Source: Armatimonadetes bacterium Uphvl-Ar2
GTDB taxonomy: Bacteria; Armatimonadota; Fimbriimonadia; Fimbriimonadales; Fimbriimonadaceae
Direction of reading: 5' to 3'
NCBI GenBank assembly: GCA_002162095.1
Contig: CP021424.1
Location: 1,054,001-1,118,000, forward strand
DNA: 64,000 nucleotides
Shown: positions 1 through 8,682 of the stretch, in pieces
How the letters are laid out: every line of letters begins with the position of its first letter
Numbering within the stretch: the first letter of the stretch is position 1
Position numbers and translations under genes: made by a program
The notes under the pieces: generated by a model
The model's database searches: none
What the model saw: only the letters and a program-made list of their open reading frames with translations
Told to the model about the DNA's origin: nothing

Positions 1-1158
1 GCGGCCGCCCAGGATCAGGATTGGCACTACCACATCAACATTGCTCTGGCCGAGCCAACGCCGGACAGAACCGAGACCGCCACGGTTGCGATAGGCAGGG
101 TTTCCCCTGCGCTTGACCTCGCCGTGAAGGCCTCTCGGCGACCTCGCATTGATTTCGAAAGGCCCTGGCTCACCGAGTATCCCACTTCGGTCAAGTTCCC
201 TGAATCCTCGCAGACCAAGCAGCTCATCTTGGGCTTGGCCAGCCGCGGCATGTGGCGCACAAAGTTCGGTCAAACCGAATTGGCAGCAGAAGACTTTCGT
301 GCTGGCCTTGCGCTGGCAAGGTTCGCCGGCGAGGAACCAACTCTGATCTTTGCCTTCGTGCAATTAGCTTACGAGTCTTTCATTTACTTCGCAATCCAGT
401 CTGCCCTTTCATTTCGCCCCGAGGATATTGAATTCATCAGTCGCCTAGACCGGATCGCAGCCGAGTACTCCAGCTCCCCCATAGACATGTTCAAGGCCCT
501 GCGAGGGGATGCCTATATGGGTATCGCCTCCGCCGAACTCCAGCTGGGTTCTCACAATCGGTATGCGGAATTGAAACGAGATACGACCGGACGCGTGGTG
601 CTAGACGGCAAGCTCGACCCGGCCTCCCACAAGCTCTACTTAGGGTCGCGCACGCGAGTCCTACAAGCTTGGAATGAAGCCTACCGAGAGGCAGGCTCCA
701 TCAAAGACCCCATAGTTCAGGCCGAGCGTCTGACGAAAATCTTTGACTGGCATAGTCGGGATGGCGACCGCACCCGATTGCACAATGTCATTGTTCTTCC
801 CATTGTAAATCCAGGCTCGGGGAACATTGCCGACCAGCCCGTCCGCTGGCAAGCTCTGCGGGGCTTGCTTGCCGCTTTAAGATTCCGAGCGAATCAAGGC
901 CACTCTCCGAACTCACTCGAAGAAGCCGGATTTCGTGAAGTCGATCGATTTGCCGATTCGCCTTTTCGGTTCAACGTTGATGGCGATGCGATTGTGGTCT
1001 ACAGCGTTGGACGAGACCGGGTGGATCACAACGCGCAAGAGAGGGTGGAAGATGCCCAGGGCGAGAGGATTGGCGGGGATGTGGTGGCACGTGTGCCTCG
1101 TAAAGTCGCCGTGCCTCCGCGTGCTTCCATGGCAAAAGATAAGCCGGAAGCGCGATAA
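1..1158 (+). CDS. Tandem-array family protein, copy 1 (5' cut by window edge)
   Basis: The reading frame is open from base 1, so the gene begins left of the window; a start at GTG 124 would only be an internal codon. The visible 385 residues align with the four genes that follow: 'ALDLAVKASRRP' matches 'ALDLAVTASKKP' of copy 4, then the shared 'DFRAGLALARFAG' helix region, and the C-terminal 'VYSVGRD' block near residue 330. That C-terminal block resembles the GxYPxSL...DPF...YSVGxD signature of GspG-like pseudopilin ends. The molecular function is unknown. By analogy with the lipoprotein copies it probably sits at the cell envelope. Confidence 0.8.
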   Translation, partial: AAAQDQDWHYHINIALAEPTPDRTETATVAIGRVSPALDLAVKASRRPRIDFERPWLTEYPTSVKFPESSQTKQLILGLASRGMWRTKFGQTELAAEDFRAGLALARFAGEEPTLIFAFVQLAYESFIYFAIQSALSFRPEDIEFISRLDRIAAEYSSSPIDMFKALRGDAYMGIASAELQLGSHNRYAELKRDTTGRVVLDGKLDPASHKLYLGSRTRVLQAWNEAYREAGSIKDPIVQAERLTKIFDWHSRDGDRTRLHNVIVLPIVNPGSGNIADQPVRWQALRGLLAALRFRANQGHSPNSLEEAGFREVDRFADSPFRFNVDGDAIVVYSVGRDRVDHNAQERVEDAQGERIGGDVVARVPRKVAVPPRASMAKDKPEAR

Positions 1159-1166
1159 GTTAGCGT

Positions 1167-1178
1167 TACAATGCAGGC
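1167..1178 (+). promoter_or_regulatory. -10-like TACAAT box, 6 nt before the copy 2 start
   Basis: TACAAT (1167-1172) is followed by GCAGGC and then ATG at 1179. The context GCGTTACAAT is repeated before copies 4 and 5. A -10 hexamer this close to the start leaves no room for a leader, so the transcript is probably leaderless. Confidence 0.6.
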
Positions 1179-2576
1179 ATGAGGAAGCGGAAGCTGACCG
1201 TGGCTTTAGGCCTTGCGGGGCTGGCGGCGCTGATTGCCCTGGCGGTTTACCGGAACCCGACCCGGCTAGCCTTTGAGCGGGCGGCGGCTGATTTGCCTGC
1301 GGCGGAAGCAGAGGCCCGGCGCTTAGGATTGCCCCTGACTAGCGCCGACTTGAGACCGAAGACGCCCATCATGCCAAGTGAGAATGCGGCGCCCTTGATA
1401 CGCAAAGCAGGAAAGCAAATCGAGACCCTTACCAAAAAGCATCCGATCTTGAACGAGTTATCCTTTAGAGGGCTTGCGAGTCTATCCCCTGAGAAACGAA
1501 CGCAGATGGATTCGGTCTTTGCTGATTGCGCACCGATTCTCGAGGTTGCCATCCTGGCCTCAGCAAAGCCGGAATGTGACTTTGAACGCCCGTGGGATAC
1601 CAAGCCCATGTGGGAAATGCTCTTTCCTGAGCACGCCCAACTTAAGAGGCTCACTTCCGTCCTGAGAAATCGTGGATTATGGCTCATGGAAAAGGGTGAC
1701 ATCTCAAGCGCAATTCGAGACTTTCGTGCAGCGCTGGCTCTTGCACGCTTCGCGGGTAGCGACGGAGATGCGTTCGGGGCGACTGTTCAAATGAATTTGG
1801 AAACGAGCGGAATCGTCGCCATCGAGCAGGCCGCAACACTACGCCCCCGCGATGCTGCGTTCATTGATCAGCTTGATGCGCTCTTAGCAGAAGTGGAATC
1901 TCACCCCGTTCGAAATCAACGGATACTTGGTGCCGAGGTTGTTAATTCATTGTTGATGGTCAACTACCCCCCGGATAAGTTGGCAAGCGCAGTTTTCAAT
2001 CAGCAAGGCTCAGGTGGTCTAGAAGGTCAAATTCAGGTTCTTCAGTACTCGACATTCTTGGCCCCTCCCTTAGTGCCGCCTGGAATTCGCAGAGACGCCT
2101 ACCGGGCGAGAGCGCTTCGATTTTGGAGTCGATACATTGCGGGTGTCAATGGCGCGGACACCAGCTTACGGGCCAAGGCACTGATTGACCCCACCCTCAA
2201 GCAACTCGATTCCGCTGATGAACCGACGCTAAGGCTTCTTCATCACAGTTCGCCGATCACAAAAGATACGCATAAGACACTCTTCCGACGAGATGCCAAA
2301 GTGCGGACTACAAGGGCACTCCTCGCCGTCCTCAAACATCGCATTCAGCACGGTAGATATCCAACCTCTCTCGCAGGCCTCACGAGCAACACAGACGACC
2401 CGTTTTCATTCAGCAAGCTCGGCTACCGTGTGAACGGAGAGGAGGTACGTGTTTACAGTGTGGGAAGAGACGAGAAGAGCGATGGTGGTCGGCTTCTCTC
2501 CGAACATCGTTGGTTCCTGCCCCGTGGGCGCGACATCGTTTCCCTCTACCCATTCCGCCCTGAAATAAGCTACTAG
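1179..2576 (+). CDS. Tandem-array family protein, copy 2
   Basis: This 465-residue member has one N-terminal hydrophobic segment (about residues 7-23) after a basic MRKRK, then the family motif 'FERAAADLPAAEAEARRLGLPL'-like region, a mostly helical middle and the C-terminal 'HGRYPTSL...VYSVGRD' block (about residues 388-427). The ATG at 1179 is preferred because a TACAAT box ends 6 nt upstream. Copy 1 ends 20 bp before. Unlike copies 4 and 5 it has no lipobox cysteine, so it is likely membrane-anchored by its N-terminal helix. The function is unknown. Confidence 0.8.
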   Translation: MRKRKLTVALGLAGLAALIALAVYRNPTRLAFERAAADLPAAEAEARRLGLPLTSADLRPKTPIMPSENAAPLIRKAGKQIETLTKKHPILNELSFRGLASLSPEKRTQMDSVFADCAPILEVAILASAKPECDFERPWDTKPMWEMLFPEHAQLKRLTSVLRNRGLWLMEKGDISSAIRDFRAALALARFAGSDGDAFGATVQMNLETSGIVAIEQAATLRPRDAAFIDQLDALLAEVESHPVRNQRILGAEVVNSLLMVNYPPDKLASAVFNQQGSGGLEGQIQVLQYSTFLAPPLVPPGIRRDAYRARALRFWSRYIAGVNGADTSLRAKALIDPTLKQLDSADEPTLRLLHHSSPITKDTHKTLFRRDAKVRTTRALLAVLKHRIQHGRYPTSLAGLTSNTDDPFSFSKLGYRVNGEEVRVYSVGRDEKSDGGRLLSEHRWFLPRGRDIVSLYPFRPEISY

Positions 2577-2621
2577 ATCTAGTATCGCCTTACGACCCCG
2601 TGCCACACTCCCTCAAACGCA

Positions 2622-4022
2622 ATGAAGGTCTCTCGATACTGGTGGGTGGGGCTGGTGGTTGTCATCATCGGCACGAGCCTGACCTGCGACATCACCCGCA
2701 AAATCTCCTTCAATAAGATTGCGGGGCAACTCCCCCAGGCCGAAGCCGACGCCAAGCGTCTCGGCCTCCCCCTCTCTGGCGCCGAGCTTGTCCGCAACCC
2801 TCCGGTGAAGCCCGAGAACAACGCCAAGCCGTTACTGGACGAAGCCACAGCCGCCCTCAAGGCAGCACGCAAGCTCGATGACAATTGGCGCACGACGGTC
2901 ACGAACGCTCTCATTGACCAGGATGCGGCCAGCCTTGCCAAAGCTGAAGAGTGGATGCGAAAGCTAGGGCCGGCGATTGACCTCGCCTCCCAAGCCGCCG
3001 CCAAACCCGATGCCGATATGGGTCGCAAATGGGCCACAGCCAATCCGGCTTCAATGACCACACCCGAACTCGCCTACATCAAGGAATTCGGCTCGGCCTT
3101 GGGATTGCGAGGCGCTCTGCGCGCGAAGCAAGGGGATAAAGAAGGCGCGATTTGGGATTTCCGCGCGTGCCTGAGGTTGGCCCGCCTGGCCAGCACGGAG
3201 CCCTTTGCGCTGGATGCCATGGTGCGGATCGCGGTGGAGTCATACGCCTTTCGGGGGATGGAAGCCGCCGCGACGTTTGCGCCTAAAGACGCCAAGTTCC
3301 TGGCCGAGCTTGATCAATTGGCCGCCGAGCATGCCGAGAAGCCCTTGGACTTTGACAACATGCTTCGGGGGGAAATTTGGATGGGTGTCTTCTTGGCCGA
3401 ACGGAGCCCTAAGCAGATTTCCGCCGACTTGCTGGCAGGATTGGAGCGGGCCGGGCAAACAAACATGTTCGATGCCTATCTGCTCGAAAAGACGATGGAG
3501 GCCCAAGGGGTTCCCGATGATTTACGCAAGCGTGCGTATCGTTCTTACTTCCTCATCGCGTGGGTGGATTTCTTGGATACAAAAGCCGAGAACGAGACCC
3601 GTTTGCAGCGCTACCAGCGCTTTGAAAAGTGGGCCAAACAGTATGCGGACAACAAAGCCTCAGTGGCAGACCTCAATGCGATGCTCATCATGCCCTACTC
3701 GGTTATGGGGCGCACTTTAGCCCGTTCTGAAGCGAAGCCGATTGTCTTTCGAGGCTTGATGGCCGCGATGATGCACCGGGCCAAGAAGGGAGCGTGGCCT
3801 TTTACTTTGAAGGAGGCAGGGTTCGAAGAGAAGGACTACTTCACGGGTGAGCCGCTGCGGATAGTGGTGGACGGAGATTCAGTGAAAGTTTATAGCGTGG
3901 ATTGGGATCTCAAGGACGACCAGGGGAAGGAGGTGATTGCGAATTCCCAGAACCGGGAAGAGACGAGAGATTTGGCCTGTACTTTCCCCCGCCAGATTCG
4001 CAGTAGTCGCATGGTGAATTGA
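2622..4022 (+). CDS. Tandem-array family protein, copy 3
   Basis: This 466-residue member has an N-terminal membrane segment (about residues 7-22) ending in SLTC, which is a poor lipobox because Thr precedes the Cys. The 'LPQAEADAKRLGLPLSGAEL' stretch and the helical 'GAIWDFRACLRLARLAS' region follow the family pattern. The C-terminal signature is changed to VYSVDWD instead of VYSVGRD. No TACAAT box is present in front of this copy, so it may be expressed by read-through or from another promoter. The function is unknown. Confidence 0.8.
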   Translation: MKVSRYWWVGLVVVIIGTSLTCDITRKISFNKIAGQLPQAEADAKRLGLPLSGAELVRNPPVKPENNAKPLLDEATAALKAARKLDDNWRTTVTNALIDQDAASLAKAEEWMRKLGPAIDLASQAAAKPDADMGRKWATANPASMTTPELAYIKEFGSALGLRGALRAKQGDKEGAIWDFRACLRLARLASTEPFALDAMVRIAVESYAFRGMEAAATFAPKDAKFLAELDQLAAEHAEKPLDFDNMLRGEIWMGVFLAERSPKQISADLLAGLERAGQTNMFDAYLLEKTMEAQGVPDDLRKRAYRSYFLIAWVDFLDTKAENETRLQRYQRFEKWAKQYADNKASVADLNAMLIMPYSVMGRTLARSEAKPIVFRGLMAAMMHRAKKGAWPFTLKEAGFEEKDYFTGEPLRIVVDGDSVKVYSVDWDLKDDQGKEVIANSQNREETRDLACTFPRQIRSSRMVN

Positions 4023-4050
4023 CTTCTTGTAGATTGCATCAAGTTTGCGT

Positions 4051-4062
4051 TACAATACAGGC
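4051..4062 (+). promoter_or_regulatory. -10-like TACAAT box, 6 nt before the copy 4 start
   Basis: TACAAT (4051-4056), then ACAGGC, then ATG at 4063. A possible -35 TTGTAG lies at 4027-4032, 18 nt upstream. TTTGCGTTACAATACAGG is identical to the sequence in front of copy 5. Confidence 0.65.
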
Positions 4063-5475
4063 ATGAAGTGGGGCACGAGCGTGGTTGCCGCAGTGACAAC
4101 ACTACTCGTCATCTCTGGCTGCAAGAACCCCACCCTGGCCGCCTTTGAGAAGGCTGCCGCCGAGCTCCCCGCCGCCGAGGCGGAAGCCAAGCGCCTCGGT
4201 CTTCCGCTCGCCGGGACGGACCTTGCACCTGCCAAGCCCATTCCACCGGAGCAGAACGCCAACTATCACCTTTCCTTGGCGATGAACGCGCATCGTCAAC
4301 TGCTCGAAGCAGATAGCAACCTCAACGCGAAAGTGGTGTACGGCATCATCAGCCCTTCCCAACAGAACACGCCGGCAGCCGCATCAGCTGTAGAGTCGCT
4401 CTCCACCGCCCTGGACTTGGCCGTCACGGCCTCCAAGAAGCCAGACATTCGATTTCGAAGAGACTGGAAGTCAACGCGCCCCTGGGGCATGATGTTCCCG
4501 GAGCGTGACGCCCTTAGAGCTGTCACAAGAAGCCTCGTCGTGCGCGCTCAGTACTTTGCCTACAAAGGCAATACTTCGAGGTCCATTCAAGACCTTCAAG
4601 CTGCTATGGCCCTGGCGAAGTTTGCGGGGTCAGAGCCCAGCCTGCTTTCAGGTTTGTTGCAGGGCGCCATTGAGGGCAGCATCATTTCTGGGATGGAGTC
4701 GGCTCTGGCGCTTCGGCCTCAAGACGAGGAATATTGGACGGCACTGGACAACATCGTAGCCGAGCAAGCCGAGTCGCCTCTGGACTGGAATCACCACCTC
4801 GGCATGGAAGTTTGGAGCCTTGTTGCCAGCGCCAGTGTTCCAATGCAAAACATGCGACAAAGCCTCAAGGAAATGGAGGCTGAGGGCCTGGCGGACAAGG
4901 ATGATCTCAATGTTCGTATTGCAAAGCGTGTCATGCAGCCGGGCGTACCGGATCCGCTCCTTGAATCTGCTTATCGGGCGCGGGCTTTACAAATCTGGGT
5001 TGAGTATTTTCGTCAGGACCGCAGCCAGCAGAGCGTCATTGATGCCGCAGTTGACTTGAGCACCATCATTCATAACTACAGCCTAGACGATGACCCGACC
5101 ATGGTGAATAACCAAGAACTCTTTGACGACGTGGTTCCGCAGGGCGAGGCCTTTGCCCGCCGGGAGGTGCGGCTTCAACTTTTTCGCAGCCTGGTTGCCG
5201 TCCTCAAGTATCGGAAGGCCAATGGCCGTTTCCCTCAGTCGCTGAAGGATGCCGGGCTAGAGCCGCACGACCCATTTGCCGGGGGGCCTGTTAAGCTGCT
5301 CATTGGCGATGGTAGGGTCATCGTCTATAGCGTGGGACGCGACCGGATGGATGACCAAGGGGTAGAGCGCACCGAGATGCGGGTTGGCGACGACTTTCGC
5401 CGCGATGTCAGTGCAATTTTCCCCCGGCCTTTGCGTGTCCCACCCAGAGGCCAGCAACCTGAGGTTGCGATATAG
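4063..5475 (+). CDS. Tandem-array family lipoprotein, copy 4
   Basis: This 470-residue lipoprotein has a signal peptide with lipobox VISGC (Cys near residue 20) and the family N-terminal 'FEKAAAELPAAEAEAKRLGL' region. Its C-terminal 'NGRFPQSL...DPFAGGP...VYSVGRD' block resembles GspG-type pseudopilin ends. I chose ATG 4063 over an in-frame TTG at 4045 because that TTG lies upstream of the TACAAT promoter box. It is closest to copy 5. The role is unknown; lipidation places it at the outer face of a membrane. Confidence 0.82.
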   Translation: MKWGTSVVAAVTTLLVISGCKNPTLAAFEKAAAELPAAEAEAKRLGLPLAGTDLAPAKPIPPEQNANYHLSLAMNAHRQLLEADSNLNAKVVYGIISPSQQNTPAAASAVESLSTALDLAVTASKKPDIRFRRDWKSTRPWGMMFPERDALRAVTRSLVVRAQYFAYKGNTSRSIQDLQAAMALAKFAGSEPSLLSGLLQGAIEGSIISGMESALALRPQDEEYWTALDNIVAEQAESPLDWNHHLGMEVWSLVASASVPMQNMRQSLKEMEAEGLADKDDLNVRIAKRVMQPGVPDPLLESAYRARALQIWVEYFRQDRSQQSVIDAAVDLSTIIHNYSLDDDPTMVNNQELFDDVVPQGEAFARREVRLQLFRSLVAVLKYRKANGRFPQSLKDAGLEPHDPFAGGPVKLLIGDGRVIVYSVGRDRMDDQGVERTEMRVGDDFRRDVSAIFPRPLRVPPRGQQPEVAI

Positions 5476-5496
5476 CGAATCCTGCCAAATTTGCGT

Positions 5497-5508
5497 TACA
5501 ATACAGGT
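5497..5508 (+). promoter_or_regulatory. -10-like TACAAT box, 6 nt before the copy 5 start
   Basis: TACAAT (5497-5502), ACAGGT, then ATG 5509. The 18 bases TTTGCGTTACAATACAGG match the copy 4 upstream region, so the promoter was duplicated along with the gene. Confidence 0.65.
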
Positions 5509-6894
5509 ATGAAGCTTGGCATATCCGGTGTCATTGGCCTGGCCGCGCTCCTTATGGCGGGGTGCAACAACTCCACCGTGGCCGCCTTTGAGAAGGCCGC
5601 CGCCGAACTCCCCGTCGCCGAGGCCGCCGCCAAGAAGCTCGGCCTCCCCCTCACCGGCGCGGACCTGATGCCCAAAACACCCGTGCGCCCGGAAGACAAC
5701 GCCGCTCCGCTCATCCTGGAAGCTGGCAAGGCCTACCGCCTGGCTGGGAGCCAAAGTCGCGGCTGGGAGCAATCCCTCGGCCAGGCCTTCGCGGACCCCA
5801 CCCCCGCCAACCTCGCCAAGGCCCAGGCCACCCTTCAACCCTTTAACGCCGCCCTGGACCAAGCCGTGCGGGCCGCCGCCAAGCCGGAGGTTGATTTCGG
5901 ACACGATTGGGATTCGGACGAGCCCTGGAACTTAACCTTCCCCGAGTACTCCGAGGGCAAAAACCTGGTGAAGGGCCTCTCCTATCGGGCTCAGTTGCGC
6001 ACCCGACGGGGTGACACCGCCGGGGCTCTCAGCGACCTCCAGGCTGCGGCCGCCATGGGGCGATTTATGGGTTCCGAACCCACTCTCATTGGGGGTCTGG
6101 TGCGCGTGGCTATCGATGCCCTCGTGGTGCGGTCCATGGAATATGCCATTACGATCCGGGCCGGGGACATGAGTTTCCTCCAAGACCTGGATGCCCTGGC
6201 CGCCCCGCATGCGGCCGAATCGGTGGACATGCTGCACGCCCTGCGAGGCGAAATTGTCTTTAACGTCACGGCGGCGAGTGCCCCGGCGGAGCGGCTTTTG
6301 CCCATGGCCAGCGGGAGCGTGGATGAAGCGGACACTGCGGGCCTGGCCAACCAAGCCGATTGGAAGCGCCGCTTGGCCCCGGCGGGCGTGCCCGAATCGG
6401 TGCGGACCGAAGCCTTCCGCGCGCGGGCCCTGCAACCGTGGGTGGAACTCTATGCCGACCCCGAGGTCCGCAAGGACCCCATGGCTCTGGTCCGGCGGAT
6501 GGAAGACCTGGATAAGCGGCTGAGCAACGACCCCGACCCGACCCTGGCCGTGCACCAGATTCTCTTTCCGGTGTTGGCGGGGGCAGGCGATGCTCTGGTG
6601 ACTGGGCGCGCCCGATGGCAGGCCGTGCGCGGGCTGATGGCGGTGCTGAGGTTCAAGGGGGCGCAGGGGCGCTACCCGGCAACCTTGGCGGAGGCGGGAT
6701 TCACGGACGTGGATCCGTTCACTGGGAAGGCATTTCACCTTAAGGTGGAAGGTGAGACCGTGCGGGTGTACAGCGTGGGGCCGGATGGCGTGGACAACGG
6801 CGGGGAGGAGCGGGTGAACACCGCGCCCGATGCCCCCCGGCAGATGGACATCGTCAGCATGTTCCCGCGCCGAGTGAATGCCCCACCGAAGTAG
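5509..6894 (+). CDS. Tandem-array family lipoprotein, copy 5
   Basis: This is a 461-residue lipoprotein with lipobox LMAGC, the family motif 'AAAELPVAEAAAKKLGLPL', a long helical central region, and the C-terminal 'QGRYPATLAEAGF...DPFTGK...VYSVGPD' block, which is the clearest match in the array to a pseudopilin-like C-terminus. The ATG at 5509 follows the TACAAT box. It is the last of five consecutive same-strand copies. No partner gene of a secretion system is present nearby, so a pilus role is not supported. Confidence 0.82.
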   Translation: MKLGISGVIGLAALLMAGCNNSTVAAFEKAAAELPVAEAAAKKLGLPLTGADLMPKTPVRPEDNAAPLILEAGKAYRLAGSQSRGWEQSLGQAFADPTPANLAKAQATLQPFNAALDQAVRAAAKPEVDFGHDWDSDEPWNLTFPEYSEGKNLVKGLSYRAQLRTRRGDTAGALSDLQAAAAMGRFMGSEPTLIGGLVRVAIDALVVRSMEYAITIRAGDMSFLQDLDALAAPHAAESVDMLHALRGEIVFNVTAASAPAERLLPMASGSVDEADTAGLANQADWKRRLAPAGVPESVRTEAFRARALQPWVELYADPEVRKDPMALVRRMEDLDKRLSNDPDPTLAVHQILFPVLAGAGDALVTGRARWQAVRGLMAVLRFKGAQGRYPATLAEAGFTDVDPFTGKAFHLKVEGETVRVYSVGPDGVDNGGEERVNTAPDAPRQMDIVSMFPRRVNAPPK

Positions 6895-6920
6895 CAGCAT
6901 TGTTCCATCATTAGCGAAAG

Positions 6921-7229
6921 ATGCCGCTCGTACCGAAGCAGCCTTGGTCCTTACGCGAGCTCGAGCGCGACGTAGACGAAGCGCTCTACTGGATTTGGGA
7001 TCCCATTGGGATTAAGGACTCGAAAGGACCGCGCGGGGAGTATTGGGCTTACGTACCGCATGTCTTTAAGCTCCTCCGGGCCGAGAAACCGGAGGATGAA
7101 GTCCGCGATGATATTCTCCAGTATCTGATTGACGTGGAAGAGAATTCCATCACAGTGCCCGGCAACAAGGCTGCGACTCTCGATCGACTGCTGGAGGCCC
7201 GGCGTACCCACCTGCAGTGGCAAGACTAG
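6921..7229 (+). CDS. Small 'WDPIG' family protein A
   Basis: This 102-residue soluble protein has the motif 'EALYWIWDPIGI' near residue 20, then 'EYWAYVPHVFKLL', and a C-terminal helix. It is a paralogue of the gene at 7808 (shared ALY..WDPIGI, EY..YVP.VF and NK...DRL). I know similar small proteins from many bacteria without assigned function. It is separated from its paralogue by a DUF4375 gene on the other strand. No signal peptide or membrane segment is visible. Confidence 0.75.
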   Translation: MPLVPKQPWSLRELERDVDEALYWIWDPIGIKDSKGPRGEYWAYVPHVFKLLRAEKPEDEVRDDILQYLIDVEENSITVPGNKAATLDRLLEARRTHLQWQD

Positions 7230-7236
7230 CGAAACG

Positions 7237-7767
7237 CTAGCGTGGCCAGGGGATACGGATCTTGTCTTGGTTGCGTTCGATGAAGTCCAAGAGCTGAGCG
7301 GCAATCCACTCATCGTTGGCATAGTATCGATCATCGCACGCTGCGAGCTTCTCCTGCTGCTCGGCCGAGAGGTCATCCGCGATCTCCGAAACCACATCCG
7401 CGTCGTATCCGGGCGGCAGGTTGAGAGCGGCAATCGCATCGGCGGTGATGGCGGCGCACGCCTCGCACTCAATGGCCAACAAAGCCTCGTGAATGACATC
7501 GGTGTAGGCCGACGAGCTATTGACGAAGAACTGTCCGTAGCCGCCATTGTTGACCTGCATCTCCATGGCCTCGACCGCCAGAATCACGCGCTCATGAAAG
7601 TTGATCTCATCTTCCGGGATGGAATCTGCCGCGATCTCAAACGCCAGCACGAGGCTGTCGGAGCGGACCTTGCCGCGTTTGGCAAGGAGTTCCGCGACGG
7701 TTTCCCCCTTATAACTGTCATCCCAGGGGAAGTCTTGCTTTCGATCCGAGTTACGCCACTTTGCCAC
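7237..7767 (-). CDS. DUF4375 (DMP19-like) domain protein
   Basis: This 176-residue protein carries the DUF4375 signature: 'ILAVEAMEMQVNNGGYGQFFVNSS' followed by 'ALLAIECEACAAI' (about residues 64-110). In Neisseria, DMP19 of this family is a DNA mimic; most members are uncharacterised and often occur in immunity-type neighbourhoods. The start is GTG 7767, supported by a CATAAT box ending 6 nt upstream. It lies between two WDPIG paralogues on the opposite strand. A DNA-mimic role here is not shown. Confidence 0.75.
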   Translation of the reverse strand: MAKWRNSDRKQDFPWDDSYKGETVAELLAKRGKVRSDSLVLAFEIAADSIPEDEINFHERVILAVEAMEMQVNNGGYGQFFVNSSSAYTDVIHEALLAIECEACAAITADAIAALNLPPGYDADVVSEIADDLSAEQQEKLAACDDRYYANDEWIAAQLLDFIERNQDKIRIPWPR

Positions 7768-7779
7768 AGGCAGATTATG
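7768..7779 (-). promoter_or_regulatory. -10-like CATAAT box, 6 nt before the DUF4375 GTG start
   Basis: On the minus strand CATAAT (7779-7774) is followed by CTGCCT and GTG at 7767. Same spacing as the other putative leaderless promoters. Confidence 0.5.
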
Positions 7780-7795
7780 TCATTTACCAGGCCAG

Positions 7796-7807
7796 TACAA
7801 TGAAAGG
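7796..7807 (+). promoter_or_regulatory. -10-like TACAAT box, 6 nt before WDPIG protein B
   Basis: TACAAT (7796-7801), GAAAGG, ATG 7808. The intervening GAAAGG could also act as a weak ribosome site, but it begins right at the expected transcription start. Confidence 0.55.
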
Positions 7808-8152
7808 ATGCCGGTGATACCCACCCATAGTGATTTCGAGACGGCCCTCTTGCGGGCCGTAGACGAGGTGCTGTATTACGTCTGGGATCCGATTGGCATC
7901 AACGACGAGCCATTGGCGCGCAGTGAATATTACGACTACGTCCCTCGTGTTTTCGAGATTCTATGTTCGGCGTTACCCGTAGATGTGGCGTTTGTGGAAA
8001 TCATGGTGTATCTCACGCATGTCGAGGACAATCTCATCTGCCTGGGAGGCAACAAGCATGAGGCGATTGACCGCTTGATCACGTTTAAGGTTCACCTACA
8101 AGAGAGAGAATCTGAGGGCTACCTGATTGGCCCCACCGGCACAGCCTTCTAA
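7808..8152 (+). CDS. Small 'WDPIG' family protein B
   Basis: This 114-residue paralogue of the 6921 gene has 'EVLYYVWDPIGI' near residue 20, 'EYYDYVPRVFEIL', and 'NKHEAIDRL', with a slightly longer C-terminus. No signal peptide. The start is fixed by the TACAAT box. Function unknown. It is divergent from the DUF4375 gene with only 40 bp between the two start codons. Confidence 0.75.
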   Translation: MPVIPTHSDFETALLRAVDEVLYYVWDPIGINDEPLARSEYYDYVPRVFEILCSALPVDVAFVEIMVYLTHVEDNLICLGGNKHEAIDRLITFKVHLQERESEGYLIGPTGTAF

Positions 8153-8177
8153 TCTGAAAGTAGAGACCGCAGATTTT

Positions 8178-8612
8178 CTACTTTACGATCAAGTCTTTCG
8201 AGTCGATCCGATAATTCTGCAGGAGGGCCTTGCCGCCCGAGATGTGGAACACAAACTCTTCGGTGCCCTTGCCCTTCTCAAAGGTGGTTTGGTAAGTCAG
8301 TTCCACCGTCTTGCGGCCGTTCATGGTTCGGACATAGAAGCCATAGGGTTTGGCATCCGTTACCTTGCCCAACTTCGTCCGCACCGCGCCTACGTACTCG
8401 GAAAAGCTCTTTTCGGTCTCGGCCTTTTGGAACGCGGAATCCGACGCCGCATAGAGCTCCTTGAACTTACTGTCATTGAACTGACGGTGATACTCAGTCA
8501 CGGCGGCCTCGGCTTCAGCCTTGCCTTTCATCAGCCCCCCGCAACCGACGAGCCACACGGCCCCCACCGCCATGCCAACCCCCGCCGTTCGAATCCAAGC
8601 CACGTTACGCAT
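8178..8612 (-). CDS. Small lipoprotein of DUF4019/DUF3887-like type
   Basis: This 144-residue protein has a signal peptide ending in the lipobox LVGC (Cys near residue 24), then a compact alpha+beta domain with 'AVTEYHRQFNDSKFKELYAA' and 'VELTYQTTFEKGKGTEEFVF', the layout of small NTF2-like or DUF4019 periplasmic domains. No catalytic residues are evident. On the minus strand a CATACT box and a GAGG lie upstream of the ATG, so this gene seems to have a short conventional leader. The family assignment is tentative; the lipoprotein call is firm. Confidence 0.65.
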   Translation of the reverse strand: MRNVAWIRTAGVGMAVGAVWLVGCGGLMKGKAEAEAAVTEYHRQFNDSKFKELYAASDSAFQKAETEKSFSEYVGAVRTKLGKVTDAKPYGFYVRTMNGRKTVELTYQTTFEKGKGTEEFVFHISGGKALLQNYRIDSKDLIVK

Positions 8613-8682
8613 GCAAACCTCTATGAGTATGAAACTTGTACCCTAGCCCGCGCAAGCTTTGCAATTGCCGTTGCTTCAGTGT

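Larger units (their letters stand above)
1..6894 (+). repeat. Tandem array of five paralogous genes
   Basis: Five consecutive same-strand genes of about 1.4 kb share N-terminal, central and C-terminal motifs. Copies 2, 4 and 5 also share the promoter box. Sequence divergence between copies is substantial, so the duplications are old or fast evolving. The array may extend left of the window. Confidence 0.8.

Noticed and set aside
1-6894. Array genes as components of a type II secretion or type IV pilus system
   Set aside because: The C-terminal likeness to GspG is not accompanied by a prepilin N-terminal motif (G/F-T-L-x-E) or any secretion gene nearby.
5932-6900. 322-codon minus-strand frame opposite array copy 5
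   Set aside because: Antisense shadow of a family member with a lipobox and conserved C-terminus; composition is His/Arg-rich.
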